From: Pythium myriotylum
Lineage: Eukaryota > Oomycota > Peronosporomycetes > Pythiales > Pythiaceae
Assembly (NCBI GenBank): GCA_023091665.1
Contig: JALJCQ010000012.1
Span: 1 to 64,000 of the forward strand
Reading direction: 5' to 3'
Length of the DNA: 64,000 nucleotides
Shown here: positions 48,102 to 58,242 of the stretch, one piece after another
Layout: every line of letters begins with the position of its first letter
Position numbering within the stretch: position 1 is the stretch's first letter
Program-made: the position numbers and the translations under genes
The notes under the pieces: model-generated
What the model was told of the DNA's origin: nothing
What the model saw: only the letters and a program-made list of their open reading frames with translations
The model's database searches: none

Positions 48102-48931
48102 ATTATCCCAATACATAACACTATCAACACAAATGGATTGCACAACTGTCACCTGGGTACGACGTCATTCTGATGGTGAGCCACAGTAGCTGCAGCGACC
48201 CCATGTGATGAAATGCCAGTAAACCAATCGATTGAAGCGGGCAGGGCACTGGCTTGCTGGAATCTCACCAGGAGGAGGGAGGTTCAGCGAGCTGTCCAGT
48301 TGACTTGATTTGACGTGAAAGTGAGCTGGGCCATGGACGAGGCGAGCCATTCCGATCGGGTACACTCTGGCACGCCCGCCAACTCGTTTCTCGATTAGAC
48401 CAACTGCGTGAGACGTTGGTTGGTCGTCTTTCCTCGTAGAAAGGGCGAGTCTTGACCCAAACCTGCAGAACACATCAGAACATATCCTTCCGCATTGGTT
48501 TCTCAGACGACGGTCAACCTCTCATCGCACTTGAGCACACGGAGCCACACGTGCCGACAAAGCGTGGGAAGACTCGGAAGCGTTCGTTTGGCTGCGCTTG
48601 ATACCGTCATGCCTCGTCACCCGAGGCGCTCTTAACAGCGAGGTTTGACCACCACAGTCGCGAATGCGATCCACTCCCCTTCTTGAATCCACTTGGAGTG
48701 GACTTCCACCACGTGTGGACTCAGACAAACTCCCCGTTTGCCAAAAAATTGGTGTGAGTACGGAGGAATACAGAAGGTCTCGACGAGACCGACTGAACAG
48801 CTCGCAGAGTCGGTCCAGCAAAGAGTCAACCCATGCACTTCACAGTGCAGTGCACTGCCCCGCCTGCCTTCACTGGATCCGACCCGACTTGGTGCTTTCA
48901 TGGGCGACACTCTCACCTCCTCACTTTTCAA

Positions 48932-48945
48932 TTTGCATCCACCAG
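48932..48945 (+). promoter_or_regulatory. Oomycete Inr+FPR-like promoter (right copy)
   Basis: TCACTTTTCAATTT immediately upstream of the ATG at 48953; mirror of 46486-46499. Confidence 0.6.
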
Positions 48946-48952
48946 CTCCACC

Positions 48953-49288
48953 ATGAAGCTCTCCGGGGTGTGGCTTCTGCTCTGGCTCGGCGTTTCCATG
49001 CTGTTCCTCGTCGTCGCCGAGAGCCCAGCTCGTCGAGCCTCTGCCACGCCAGATCGCCTTGTCCCGCCCCCCAGGCCTCCGGTCCGACCGCCAGTGTCAC
49101 CCCCCAAGCCTCCAGTCAAGCCACCGGTCAAGCCACCGGTCAAGCCACCGGTCAAGCCCACTGTCAAGCCGGCGCGACCCACAACGAAGCCACCGCACAA
49201 GCCGGACGGAGACTCGGGAGGAGGCAACACTCCGACCACGACTACGCCAGCGCCCTCAACCAAGCGCCCTCGCCCCGGATCGAAGTAA
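48953..49288 (+). CDS. Secreted Pro/Lys-rich protein, right copy
   Basis: 111 residues, identical in protein to the left copy at 46143-46478: signal peptide, TPDR, four PPVK units, DSGGG. Same elicitin-like leader without an elicitin domain. Confidence 0.65.
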   Translation: MKLSGVWLLLWLGVSMLFLVVAESPARRASATPDRLVPPPRPPVRPPVSPPKPPVKPPVKPPVKPPVKPTVKPARPTTKPPHKPDGDSGGGNTPTTTTPAPSTKRPRPGSK

Positions 49289-49835
49289 CCAAACATCCCA
49301 GAACACTCGTTTGATTAGACTGGCACCACCGTCTCCAGATAATTCCCACCTCGCTACAGTTGAACACAATACACGATGATATACATAAAGCTCAACAAAC
49401 TTCACCTTCCTCGTCATTTCGTTGGGTTTTGACTCAGCTCTCGTGGGATGAAGTCGTTGGGACCGAACCGACCCAGTCCTCCTGACCCGGGCGTCGAACT
49501 CGCGGGTTCCGAATCCTCCGCCAGCTTCAACCGCAACTCCTCCAATCCGATCCAGAGATCCTCTTTGCGAAACCATCCACCTACCGACCTTTCGACCGTT
49601 TGAACTCGATTGCTCAACGCTGTGCCACGGAATGGCTCCAGTGCTCTATTTGTAGCTGCAACCGGCCCAACTCCCACGCCCAACGTCCCAGGTCTGGGAT
49701 CCCCCAGCACCAAGTCGTTGTGCTGGGAACAGAGAGCCGAAGCGGAGACGGAGGAGGTTCTTCACACGACTCACTTCCACATTCTCCACGCGAGTCGCAA
49801 GTCCAAGTCCCCACCAGTCCACGAACCAAGCAAGC

Positions 49836-50021
49836 ATGGGCAAGAAGCAGGGAAACAAGCAACAGCAGCAGGCCCCCGCCCAGCAAGAGCAGAAGCCCGC
49901 TCCGCAGAAGCAGCAACAGCAGCAGCAGCAACAGCAGCCACAGAAGCAGACCGTCCCAGCCAAGGAGGCTCCGGCCGCGCAGGACAACAAGAAGGGTGGC
50001 AAGAAGGGCGGCAAGAAGTAG
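49836..50021 (+). CDS. Small Gln/Lys-rich protein, copy 4 (outer right)
   Basis: 61 residues, identical to copy 1. TCACTTCCACATTCTCC at 49771-49787 resembles an Inr+FPR core promoter 49-65 bp before the ATG. Confidence 0.65.
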   Translation: MGKKQGNKQQQQAPAQQEQKPAPQKQQQQQQQQQPQKQTVPAKEAPAAQDNKKGGKKGGKK

Positions 50022-50033
50022 ATCACAGAGAGA

Positions 50034-50474
50034 GCTGCTTCCATAGCATTAAATACATGAAACACCACCTCTTCCTCAATTCTGTGGGTTTCCTCATAAT
50101 CGCAGGATCGCAGGAAAAGTCGAAAGGACTCTATCATCACTTTAGCTCGATGACTTGCCATGTACCTGAAATGGCCGTTGCCTCACTCGCAATCTGCGAC
50201 GTGTGACGAGCTAAACTTCAACTTGATCAGGATCTTATCTATTCGTAGCATCACATTCAAAAGCCGCGGCATTCCTGAGACGGAGATACGCACGACGCAG
50301 GTCGCTCCATCCAACAAGCTATTCTGAGGATGTGGAGAGGGATACGCTAGCTTTTTCTCAACCTCTCTGTAACGACCTCCTAACCGACGGTCCGGTGCAC
50401 CGCCTTCGGCTTGACTCACTTGCACTTCTTCCACACAAGCCCCAAGTCCCCACCACTCCGCTCTCCAAGCAGCC
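50034..50474. other. Intergenic between right arm and fifth Gln/Lys-rich gene
   Basis: 441 bp unique sequence. GACTCACTTGCACTTCTTCC near 50412-50431 is an Inr-like motif about 45-60 bp before the next ATG. Confidence 0.4.
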
Positions 50475-50633
50475 ATGGGCAAGAAGCAGGGAAACAAGCA
50501 GCAGCAGGAGCAGAAGCCGGCCCCCCAGAAGCAACAGCAGCAGCAGCCACCCCAGAAGCAGGCAGCCCCAGCCAAGGAAGCCCCAGCTGCCCAGGACAAC
50601 AAGAAAGGAGGCAAGAAGGGAGGCAAGAAGTGA
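50475..50633 (+). CDS. Small Gln/Lys-rich protein, copy 5 (diverged)
   Basis: 52 residues, shorter than the length at which most ORFs here would be noticed. Same MGKKQGNKQQQ start and DNKKGGKKGGKK tail, with a shorter polyglutamine centre and several third-base differences that keep the protein (AAAGGAGGC for AAGGGTGGC). Synonymous divergence with conserved ends supports selection on the protein. Confidence 0.7.
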   Translation: MGKKQGNKQQQEQKPAPQKQQQQQPPQKQAAPAKEAPAAQDNKKGGKKGGKK

Positions 50634-50717
50634 GCTGCTCATCAGAAGCTCCGATAATTCATAATGCACGTCTCTGAACTATCTTAGCAGTCTTCCTACA
50701 TTTTTCCTATCAAACAA

Positions 50718-51359
50718 TTACACCAACGCGTGGATTCCGACCACGCCAACTGCGACTGCAACCGCCAGCACCGCCGAGGTCGCAGCGTGCGACGTGGTGA
50801 CGGGCGACGCGACGGGCGAGACGATCGTCGGACTCGCGGCGGCGCAGTCGGCGAACACTGTGTAGAGCGCGTCGATGTAGTTCATGGACAGGCCGCCGAG
50901 TACGACGGAGCAGAGCGGCACGGGCGTGATCTCGAGTCGGTTGATGAGGTCGTAGCAGCCGGCGTCGCACAGCAGCGACTTCTGCTGCGCGGTTGGGAGC
51001 AGTCCACTGCCAAAGTCGTACGTGGAAAAGGCCGTGCACTCGCGTACGTCGAAGCTGTCGAGGTTCATGATCGTGAGCAGCTCGACCGTGGTGCACGCTG
51101 GGTACAAGTAGTAGGACGACGAGGTCCCGCCACCCGTGGCAGGCGCCGGCGTGGCCGTGGGGTAGCTCACGTCGCCTCCTCCCCCCGAGTCGGGCTTGCT
51201 CGTGGGCTTGGACGGCTTGGCGGTCGTGAGGCTAATGGGCTTGGGCTTGGGACGCGTGACCGCGCGGTCTGGCGTCGTGGAGACTGCGCGTAGCGAGTCG
51301 TCGGCTGCGACGAGCAGCAGCAGCGAGAGGCCGAGACAGAGAAGGACGACAAGCTTCAT
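50718..51359 (-). CDS. Elicitin-like protein, GPI-anchored type
   Basis: 213 residues from the ATG at 51359. Signal peptide ~1-20 (MKLVVLLCLGLSLLLLVAAD); Ser/Thr/Pro/Lys linker ~25-85 with TPDR and DSGGGG; elicitin domain ~87-178 with six Cys (ACTT, RECT, LLCDAGC, PLCS, ADCA); C-terminal hydrophobic segment AVLAVAVAVGVVGIHALV suits a GPI signal. Elicitins bind sterols and are oomycete-specific; plants sense some of them. The linker precedes the domain here, whereas in the next gene it follows it. Confidence 0.8.
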   Translation of the reverse strand: MKLVVLLCLGLSLLLLVAADDSLRAVSTTPDRAVTRPKPKPISLTTAKPSKPTSKPDSGGGGDVSYPTATPAPATGGGTSSSYYLYPACTTVELLTIMNLDSFDVRECTAFSTYDFGSGLLPTAQQKSLLCDAGCYDLINRLEITPVPLCSVVLGGLSMNYIDALYTVFADCAAASPTIVSPVASPVTTSHAATSAVLAVAVAVGVVGIHALV

Positions 51360-51588
51360 GGCCAGGATCGAGGGGGCGAGGTCGGATTCCAAAGTGGCGA
51401 AGGGCTCGAACTGGAGAAGGGCTACCAGTCATCGAGCATGGTACTACAAGTGCGCGAGAGCCGTTGGGTTCATTCTTCCGTGTTGGATGTGCTGAACACT
51501 TTTGGGTACAAGTCGGAAGATTGGAAAGATGAGTCCAGCGCTAATCGAAAGTGGATAAGTTGAAGCTTGTCATTCTTAAAAGATTTCT

Positions 51589-52302
51589 TTACAGCAGCGC
51601 CACGGCCACACTGACGGCCGCGACGGCGACCGAGACCGTCGCGAGCGCGCTGCTTGCGCTCGTGGGCGCGGGCGTGGGCACCGTCGTGGACGCAGCGGGC
51701 GTCTTGGTGGGCGTGGGCGTCAGCGACGGCGTCGGCGGCACTTCGATGTCCGTGGATCCGGCCGAGCCGGCGGCGCTGCCCGTGACGTTGGTGGGTGCGG
51801 GCGTGGTGGTGGGCGCCGCCGTCGTGACGTTGGGCGCCGCGGTCGTGGCTTTGGGCGCGGCCGTCGTGGCCTTGGGCGCCGCCGTCGTGGTCGAGGGCGT
51901 GTCGGCGTCGCCGCCGGTCTCGCCCGAGCCCGAGCCGGCCTGCGACGCCGGCAGCGGCTCCTCGACGACCGAGACGCCGCTGCAGTCGGCGAAGATCGAC
52001 TGGATGGCGTCCTTGAACTTGTACGGGTTGCCGTCGAGCGAGATCTTGCAGCGCGGCACGCGGATGTTGGCGATCTGCTTGATGAGCGGCGTGCACTTGC
52101 AGACGGCCTCTCGCTGGTCGACGCTCGGGAACGACGTGCTCGTGAGGTCGTACGTGGACGTGGTCTTGCACTGCGAGATCTCGTTCGAGAGCGCCGAGTA
52201 GTACTGCTGCGTCTGCTGCGAGGAGCAGAGCGGGTACTCTTTCGTGGCGGCGAGCGCCGTCGACGCCACAAGCGACGCGAGTGCGAGCGAGAGAAGGCGC
52301 AT
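51589..52302 (-). CDS. Elicitin-like protein with C-terminal Thr/Pro stalk
   Basis: 237 residues from the ATG at 52302. Signal peptide ~1-18 (MRLLSLALASLVASTALA); elicitin domain ~19-115 with six Cys (PLCSS, SQCKTT, VCKC, RCKI, ADCS); Thr/Ala/Pro-rich stalk with TTAAPKA repeats; hydrophobic C-terminus ATVSVAVAAVSVAVALL as probable GPI signal. It is in tandem with the elicitin-like gene at 50718-51359. Sterol binding is the family activity; not testable here. Confidence 0.85.
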   Translation of the reverse strand: MRLLSLALASLVASTALAATKEYPLCSSQQTQQYYSALSNEISQCKTTSTYDLTSTSFPSVDQREAVCKCTPLIKQIANIRVPRCKISLDGNPYKFKDAIQSIFADCSGVSVVEEPLPASQAGSGSGETGGDADTPSTTTAAPKATTAAPKATTAAPNVTTAAPTTTPAPTNVTGSAAGSAGSTDIEVPPTPSLTPTPTKTPAASTTVPTPAPTSASSALATVSVAVAAVSVAVALL

Positions 52303-52936
52303 TGGAAGGGGATGAAGAGTCCTGCGCGAATGCGAGAAGGAAGCGGAATGGCGCGAATCGGAGAACGAGAAAGCGCGAGCAGATGGGCTCACGAGGACCG
52401 TTCGAGAAGGTCATCAGGGATTTCGTTGAAGGGCGCTGCTGACTTGGCGGAAAACGGCGGAAAGGCGAGATCGCGGGGGGTCACAAGCGGGGTTTGAGCC
52501 GTTTAGGGGAGGATAGAACAGGGATTGAACGCGGCGATATGTGATGTGCGTGGGATTCTGCCCGGAGGACAGTGGGACATTAGGTAACGCCACATCTCTG
52601 TGTCACACAGCGGGTCCGACCCGTTTCTTGCGCTTGCAGCCACAAACACCTGGCCGTGGTAACACGGGTTTGGCCCATATCTCATATCTTAGGTTTGGCC
52701 CGTATCGCCAAACCCGTGGACCCGCACGACTCGTCTCCAGCGCACCCAATCAGCTGAGATCTTCTTCGATATTTTTTCTACGAAATACCGGTATCTAAAA
52801 CCGGTATCTAGTTGCCCAATGAGGTGCTCAGTTGCTGAATCGAGGTCACAGACCGCGAAACGACGCGATCTTTCCGCTGATTCCGTGGAAAGGACTGCCG
52901 GCTGATGCCAATCACCGCCGCACTCGCGCGTTCGCC
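52303..52936. other. Divergent intergenic region
   Basis: 634 bp between the elicitin-like and RUN-RhoGAP-ELMO genes. Contains two ACCGGTATCTA-type direct repeats near 52786-52810; no gene seen. Confidence 0.4.
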
Positions 52937-55864
52937 ATGGACGCGCTGCTGGCTCAGCCGCTCGTGCAGCGACTCAGCGCGTTGGTGCTGGGCGGCGCGG
53001 CCCGCGAGACCGACGAGCAGCGAGCGCAGCGGCTCCGCGCCGAGGCCCAGCACGCGCTGCTGGTCAAGAGCCAACGCGGCGTGCTGCTCGAGGACCTCGA
53101 GCACGCCGTGCAGGCGCTGCGCCAGTTTGTGGCCGCCAAGGATAACGCGAGCAGCATCAAACGCCTCTCGAGACGTGATAAGCAACTGCTGCTCGAGGAA
53201 GAAGAGACCAAGGAAGGAGACAAGCGGGTCGATGACGCGGAGCCGCAGAGCGCGCTCATGGAGTCGACGGACGAGCCGCGCCGCGTGACGCTGGCCGACC
53301 ACGTTGGTGTCGTCACGATGCTGTGTGCAACGCTCGATCGATGTGTATCGCACGGGCTACGACCGATCGAGAGCGACGAGAAGGATACGGTCAAATTCTT
53401 TGGCGTCGTCAAGTGGACGTGCACACGCGTCGACGCCATTCGTCGAAGGCAGATGGTTGACGCTATGCATCGAGCCAGCGACAAGCGCATCCACGAGGTC
53501 GTGACCGAGAGTGTTGAAGCCGATCTTCCGAGGCCTATTCGTGGCTTTCTTGCTGTCGTGCGAGCCGCCGCAGGGCTCACGAACGTCCGCTCTGACGAAG
53601 GCAAGGCGCGCGCGTTTATCCGCCAAGCACTCAATATGCACGTGTTCAAGTCAAGTATGAGCATGGTCCTATCGGAATCCAACTTAGATCTGCTTGCTTC
53701 ATACTACACCGACCACGCGCTTTTTCGCCAGCGCGACGACGTCAAAGTCTTCCTCCACTTGCTCTCGGGGCTAGATGACTACCCGTTTGCGTTCCTCATC
53801 GACGATATGCGACTGGATATGCCGCCCGACGAGCTGCCGTTCTCCAAGCCTCTACCCAAGCCCAAACCACAGAAGGTCAAGCGCAAAGCCCCGCGACTGA
53901 TCGACCCAGAGGACATGGTCGGTGGCCGCGTGCGACTCTGCGAAGCTGACGACGAGACTAACCTGCTTGCGGAGAAGCTCGTGTCCCACCACGAACTACG
54001 TGGTGCGTTCAACTCGCTGAAAGGCGGCAACCCTCTCTCAGAGATCCTCACCAAGGCTGCCAAGACCCAGAAACTCGAGGACGCCGCAGTCGCCGTGCTG
54101 CGGTTCCTTGAGCTCGGCTACCCTGAGTACGACGTCTTCGGCACGAAGCTGCTGGACGTGCTCTGCAACCCGTTCCTTAGCGGCATGGCCCGCTTCGAGA
54201 CCTCGCTCGGCGTGCCCGACGTCGCCGAGGCATGTATCTGCTACCTGTACGAGCACCTCGACACGCCCGGGCTCTTCCAGGTGCACCTGCAGGCCGACCA
54301 CGTCATGGAACTGCGAGACACGATCGAAGAGATGGGCGGCTTCCACCGGCAAATGGCCGTAGACCCGCATGAGGTGACGTGCGTGCTGCTCCAGTACCTC
54401 TGGGAGCTGCCCGACGCACTGCTCACGGAAGAACGGCTCGACAACTTCCTCGCGTGCGGCGGCGGCGCTGCAACTTCGCCCGCCGATATGGAGCGCGAGG
54501 AGAAGGTCATGCTGCTGCGCGTGCTGGTCAACGACTTGCCGTGGTACTGCAAGCCTCTGCTCGAGCGGCTCTGCCACCTCATCCACACGGCGCTGGAGCC
54601 AGCGCACGCTGAGAAGAACGGGCTCACGCTCTACGCGGCGGCCTCGTGCCTCGCGCCGATCCTGCTGCGCAAGCGCCACGCCGCGCGCTTCGACGAGTAC
54701 GAGGACGCGAGCTTCCGCAAGTATCCCGTGGGCTACCAGAGCTCAGCGTCCGTGCGCTTCCGACTGCTGCCTCACGAAGACGAGGTCTTCTACTCGAGTC
54801 CGAGCGAGCGGCTCGCGGCCGAGCGCCGTCTGCGTCGCCACGCGGCTCGCGACGCGCAGGAAGGCGCGCAGGTGCTGAGCCTGCTCTTCCAGGAGCAGCG
54901 CGAGATCCTGCGCGACTTCCGTCAGGAGCTCGCGCGCCACCGCGACAAGCTGCGCGAGAAGGTCTTCTTGCTCGAGAGCCTGCGCTTCAAGATGGAAGAG
55001 CCCATCGACGCGAGCAACGCGACCCACGTGGCGCTGCTCAAGCGGCTCTGGGACGCGCTGCTGCCGGGCGACGAGCACGACGACGAGCGCGAGATCGTCG
55101 AGCACGCGGCGAGCGGCGTGGACCTGGCCGCGCTGCTGCGCTCGCCGCGGTGGCGCCGCAGCGGCTTCCACACGGAGAACCCGCTGGGCGGCTTCCGCGG
55201 CGGCGGGCTGCTCTCGCTCGAGTGCCTCATCTTCTTCCTGGAGGAGTATCCGGAGAAGGCGCGCGCGATGATGGCGCGCAACGCCGAGCCCGGCGGTAAC
55301 CGGTACCCGTTCCCGGTCGCGAGCATCAACGTGATGCGCATGCTGCTCAAGCTGCTGATGCTGGACGAGGCGCCCGAGTCGACGAGCAAGCTCGTGCTCC
55401 ACGCGGCGGACGGCGAGGCGGCGGCGACCGTGCTCAAGATGCGCGTGGCCGAGCGCGTGAGCCGCGCGCCCTTCTGGCACGTGCTCGACGACGCGCAGGC
55501 CGTGTTCAAGCTCCACGCCATGGCGTTCATGCTGCTCGACCTCCACTGGATCCACGCGGGCGCGACGCAGATGGGCTTCCAGCCCGTGCTCGACGCCACG
55601 CGCCGCCAGCTCGGCTGGCTGCTCGAGCGCGCGCCGCAGAGCGTCGAGGAGATGTGGACCACGTGGATGGAAGTCCGCGAGCAGCACGCGGCCAAGCACG
55701 CGCCCGGAGTCTCGCTCGCGAGCGACGCGCTGGCCGAGCAGATCCGCCGCAAGACCGAGGGCGAGCCGCGCGAGGCGGCGCCTACGAAGCGCGTCGACGG
55801 CGAGAACGAGGACGACCACGAAGCGCCGACGATGACGACGACGGACGCCGCGCTCGCGTTCTAA
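52937..55864 (+). CDS. RUN-RhoGAP-ELMO domain protein
   Basis: 975 residues from the ATG at 52937 (an upstream ATG at 52832 would add 35 residues of poor quality). RUN-like domain ~117-290; Pro/Lys linker ~300-320; RhoGAP fold ~400-585 (FGTKLLDVLCNPF, ACICYLYEHL, LPDALLTEE); short coiled coil ~640-680; ELMO domain ~697-915 with RWRRSGFHTENPLGGFRGGG. The GAP Arg finger, normally in GIFR, is replaced (GLFQ, Q448), so Rho GTPase activation is doubtful. The ELMO Arg in FRG (R754), used by ELMOD proteins against Arl GTPases, is kept. A scaffold between Rab/Rap-type (RUN), Rho and Arl GTPases is a reasonable inference. Confidence 0.8.
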   Translation: MDALLAQPLVQRLSALVLGGAARETDEQRAQRLRAEAQHALLVKSQRGVLLEDLEHAVQALRQFVAAKDNASSIKRLSRRDKQLLLEEEETKEGDKRVDDAEPQSALMESTDEPRRVTLADHVGVVTMLCATLDRCVSHGLRPIESDEKDTVKFFGVVKWTCTRVDAIRRRQMVDAMHRASDKRIHEVVTESVEADLPRPIRGFLAVVRAAAGLTNVRSDEGKARAFIRQALNMHVFKSSMSMVLSESNLDLLASYYTDHALFRQRDDVKVFLHLLSGLDDYPFAFLIDDMRLDMPPDELPFSKPLPKPKPQKVKRKAPRLIDPEDMVGGRVRLCEADDETNLLAEKLVSHHELRGAFNSLKGGNPLSEILTKAAKTQKLEDAAVAVLRFLELGYPEYDVFGTKLLDVLCNPFLSGMARFETSLGVPDVAEACICYLYEHLDTPGLFQVHLQADHVMELRDTIEEMGGFHRQMAVDPHEVTCVLLQYLWELPDALLTEERLDNFLACGGGAATSPADMEREEKVMLLRVLVNDLPWYCKPLLERLCHLIHTALEPAHAEKNGLTLYAAASCLAPILLRKRHAARFDEYEDASFRKYPVGYQSSASVRFRLLPHEDEVFYSSPSERLAAERRLRRHAARDAQEGAQVLSLLFQEQREILRDFRQELARHRDKLREKVFLLESLRFKMEEPIDASNATHVALLKRLWDALLPGDEHDDEREIVEHAASGVDLAALLRSPRWRRSGFHTENPLGGFRGGGLLSLECLIFFLEEYPEKARAMMARNAEPGGNRYPFPVASINVMRMLLKLLMLDEAPESTSKLVLHAADGEAAATVLKMRVAERVSRAPFWHVLDDAQAVFKLHAMAFMLLDLHWIHAGATQMGFQPVLDATRRQLGWLLERAPQSVEEMWTTWMEVREQHAAKHAPGVSLASDALAEQIRRKTEGEPREAAPTKRVDGENEDDHEAPTMTTTDAALAF

Positions 55865-55942
55865 GTCTAAGTAGCTTGAGGCTTTGCTTTTTGCATGCGA
55901 TGGAGAAAGAGTACAGATATATATTTGCTGGAGGCGGGTCTA

Positions 55943-56876
55943 TTATCGGAGCGGCGTGGCGGCCGTGTCTTCGCCCTTGGTGGACGTGGGCGCGCTGATG
56001 TAGATGGACTGGCGCGTGCGCGTGGGCACGCCCTGGCGCCCGCGACCGCCGCAGTCGCGCGCGAGCCCGTCGGCGGCGCGGCCTCCGTTGCGCGCCTTGG
56101 CGAAGCAGACGAGCGAGTAGAGGTTGCACTTGGTGGGCACGTGGTCCACGGCGTAGTGGAAGGCGTCCTCGGCGTCGCCCTCCTGGAAGGCGTAGTCGCT
56201 CCACTCGTGCTTGGGCAGCGCGGCGTTGGTGTCGCGCTCGCCGATCATGTGGTTGCACGTGTTGAGGTAGACGTACGGCCGGTGGCCGTCGCGGCGCCAG
56301 GCGCCGTAGCCCACGTCCTCCTTGTAGTGGTGCATGAGCGAGAACCAGCAGCAGACGTTGGCCTTGTCGCCCTGCGCCCAGCGCTGGTCGCCGCCGTGGT
56401 CGAAGCTGAAGATCGAGGCCCAGGGCGTCGCGCTCGAGGGCGCGAGGTCCACGCCGCTGCGCGCAGTCGTCCGTCCCGTGAGTGAGCTCCCCGCCTCGCT
56501 CCCCAAGGCCATTCCAAACGCGCACTCACCGAAAGTCCATGTAGTTGATGTCGGCCGTGCGCTTGTAGGTGCGGCGGTTGAACGTGCGGTAGAGGAGCGT
56601 CGCGAGGCAGTTCTCGCGCGTCTCCCAGATGCGGTTGTACGAGGCCTCGCCCGCGAGCACGACGCAGAGCTTGCAGTCGAGGCGGCCCGAGTCGGCGTCG
56701 CGCTCGAAGCGGAAAAAGACCTTGACGAGCGCGTTGCCGTTGGCCACGTCCACGTGCGGCTGCACGAAGACCGGGAGGCACTTGCGCAGCCACGCGAGCT
56801 CGGCGGGCGACGGCGTCGGGCCGCCGCCGACTCCGGAAGAAGAAGACGAGGGCGAGACGCTCGTCTGGTCGCTCAT
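55943..56876 (-). CDS. Conserved-looking protein of unknown function, two exons
   Basis: Exon 1 is 56530-56876 and exon 2 is 55943-56456; the 73-bp intron (GTGAGT...GCGCAG) joins YMDFR to GVDLAP in one frame of 286 residues. N-terminal ~20 residues are Ser-rich; the rest is well-ordered, with many Cys, Trp and Tyr (WLRKCLPVFVQPHVDV, CCWFSLMHHYKEDVG, VYLNTCNHMIGERDTN). A folded globular enzyme or binding protein is likely, but no family is recognised. Confidence 0.6.
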
Positions 56877-58242
56877 CTCGACGTAGGCGAAGCCGCGCGG
56901 CGAGGACGAGGCCGAGCGCGAGACGGACGCGCTCGCGTGGGCGAGCAAGGCGCGCAGGAGCCCGGAAATGGTGGTCTAAGACGGCGTCTAACAGCCCACG
57001 AGCGGACGACCGCGAGCCTAAATCAGGCCAGAACCCAGGAGCCCAGGGGGAGGGGAGGAGAGGAGAGGGGGCAAAAAAGCGACTTGGACCAGACGCCACT
57101 GATCGCCAACCCACAAAAGAAGAGGAGCGCGCTCTTCGCCTTCGGAGGCTCTGGTTGGCTGCGAGCGGCGGGAAGGATGCGAGGAGAGCGGAGGAAAAGA
57201 TCTCTCTCTCTCTCTCGGGCGACGGGCTCGCGAGGCGGCGGCGTTAGACCTCTGGTTAGACCCCGCCGAGGGGATCTGGACAGTCGCGCTGAACACTTGC
57301 GGGTGGTCCCTCGTTTGGTCCAAATCGTCTTTCTGAATTCGGGATATCGACTCAGACTCAGAAATGAGTTATTTCTTTTCAAGCCATGTTTGGGGGGGAT
57401 TTAACTCAACCCTCAGACGTGTGAAGCAGTTAGTGCCTGAACGGTGTTCAATCATCGGTGACAGTATGCTCACGCTCAGTTTCCTCAGAGAACGGAAAAG
57501 ACCAAAATGCCACCGTCTCAACTATCAATATCGTCAAGCAAGACGCATTGCGGACTCGTTGCCGATTGATCGTTGGATGCATCAACCACGGTCAACAACA
57601 CGATGGCGGATGCGTTGCCAAACCTTGCCATGGATTGTCAACGAACGGTTTGAGTCATCCCATCAGGTGTTTATGAACACCGTTCACAAACGTATGCCGC
57701 AAGCGCTCATGATTTCATCCAGTCTTCACTGCATGACGATATCCAGTCATGGCTTCTGTCCCGGATGGATTGGAGACCGCCGTGATTCATGTGTTGTTAG
57801 AGACGGGTGCAATCTCCTCGGACGGAGCATCTGTCTGATTTGTGGTTTGACTCTATACGTTAGTACAGTGTAGTAGCCGTAAATCAAGGTGGCCCCTTCA
57901 TGCCGTCGGGATCGCGAACGCTGCCGGCGCCAGGAATCTGCTATTTTTGGCCCAACTTTTGCCCTACCCAACACTGCGCAATTTTGCGAACAACCACTCT
58001 CTCCATTCAGCACCCACACACGGCATAGCAATGAAGATGGAGTCGCAAACTGCACGACGAACTCTCATCTAGGTGTCATCGCGAAACTTGAGGGGAAGAA
58101 GCTGTTGGCTGTCGAATAGCACTAGCAGTGGCAACGAATTGTGACGAATGCTCAACTGAGGAGCCGAGAAGGTTTAGGCGGATAGATGGAGAGGGAGACA
58201 ACAACCATTATCGCATTATCACACAATCACGAGTGTGCGACC
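56877..58242. other. Intergenic with dispersed repeat
   Basis: 1366 bp. The left part holds a 128-bp repeat (57151-57278) that recurs at 59633-59762. Open frames around 57364-57873 are broken between frames and not recognised; they could be an old transposon remnant. Confidence 0.4.
57151..57278 (+). repeat. Dispersed repeat, copy 1
   Basis: Shares with 59633-59762 an ordered set of blocks: TCTGGTTGGCT, CGGGAAGGATG, GGAAAAGATCTC, GCGGCG and GGATCTG/AGATCTG, at the same spacing but with many substitutions. An old short transposon (MITE-like) is possible. Confidence 0.5.

Larger units (their letters stand above)
47865..50022. repeat. Large inverted repeat, right arm (2158 bp)
   Basis: Reverse complement of 45409-47566, essentially identical. 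Beyond the arm the sequence diverges completely (TCACAGAG here, AAGCTCAT on the other side). Confidence 0.9.
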
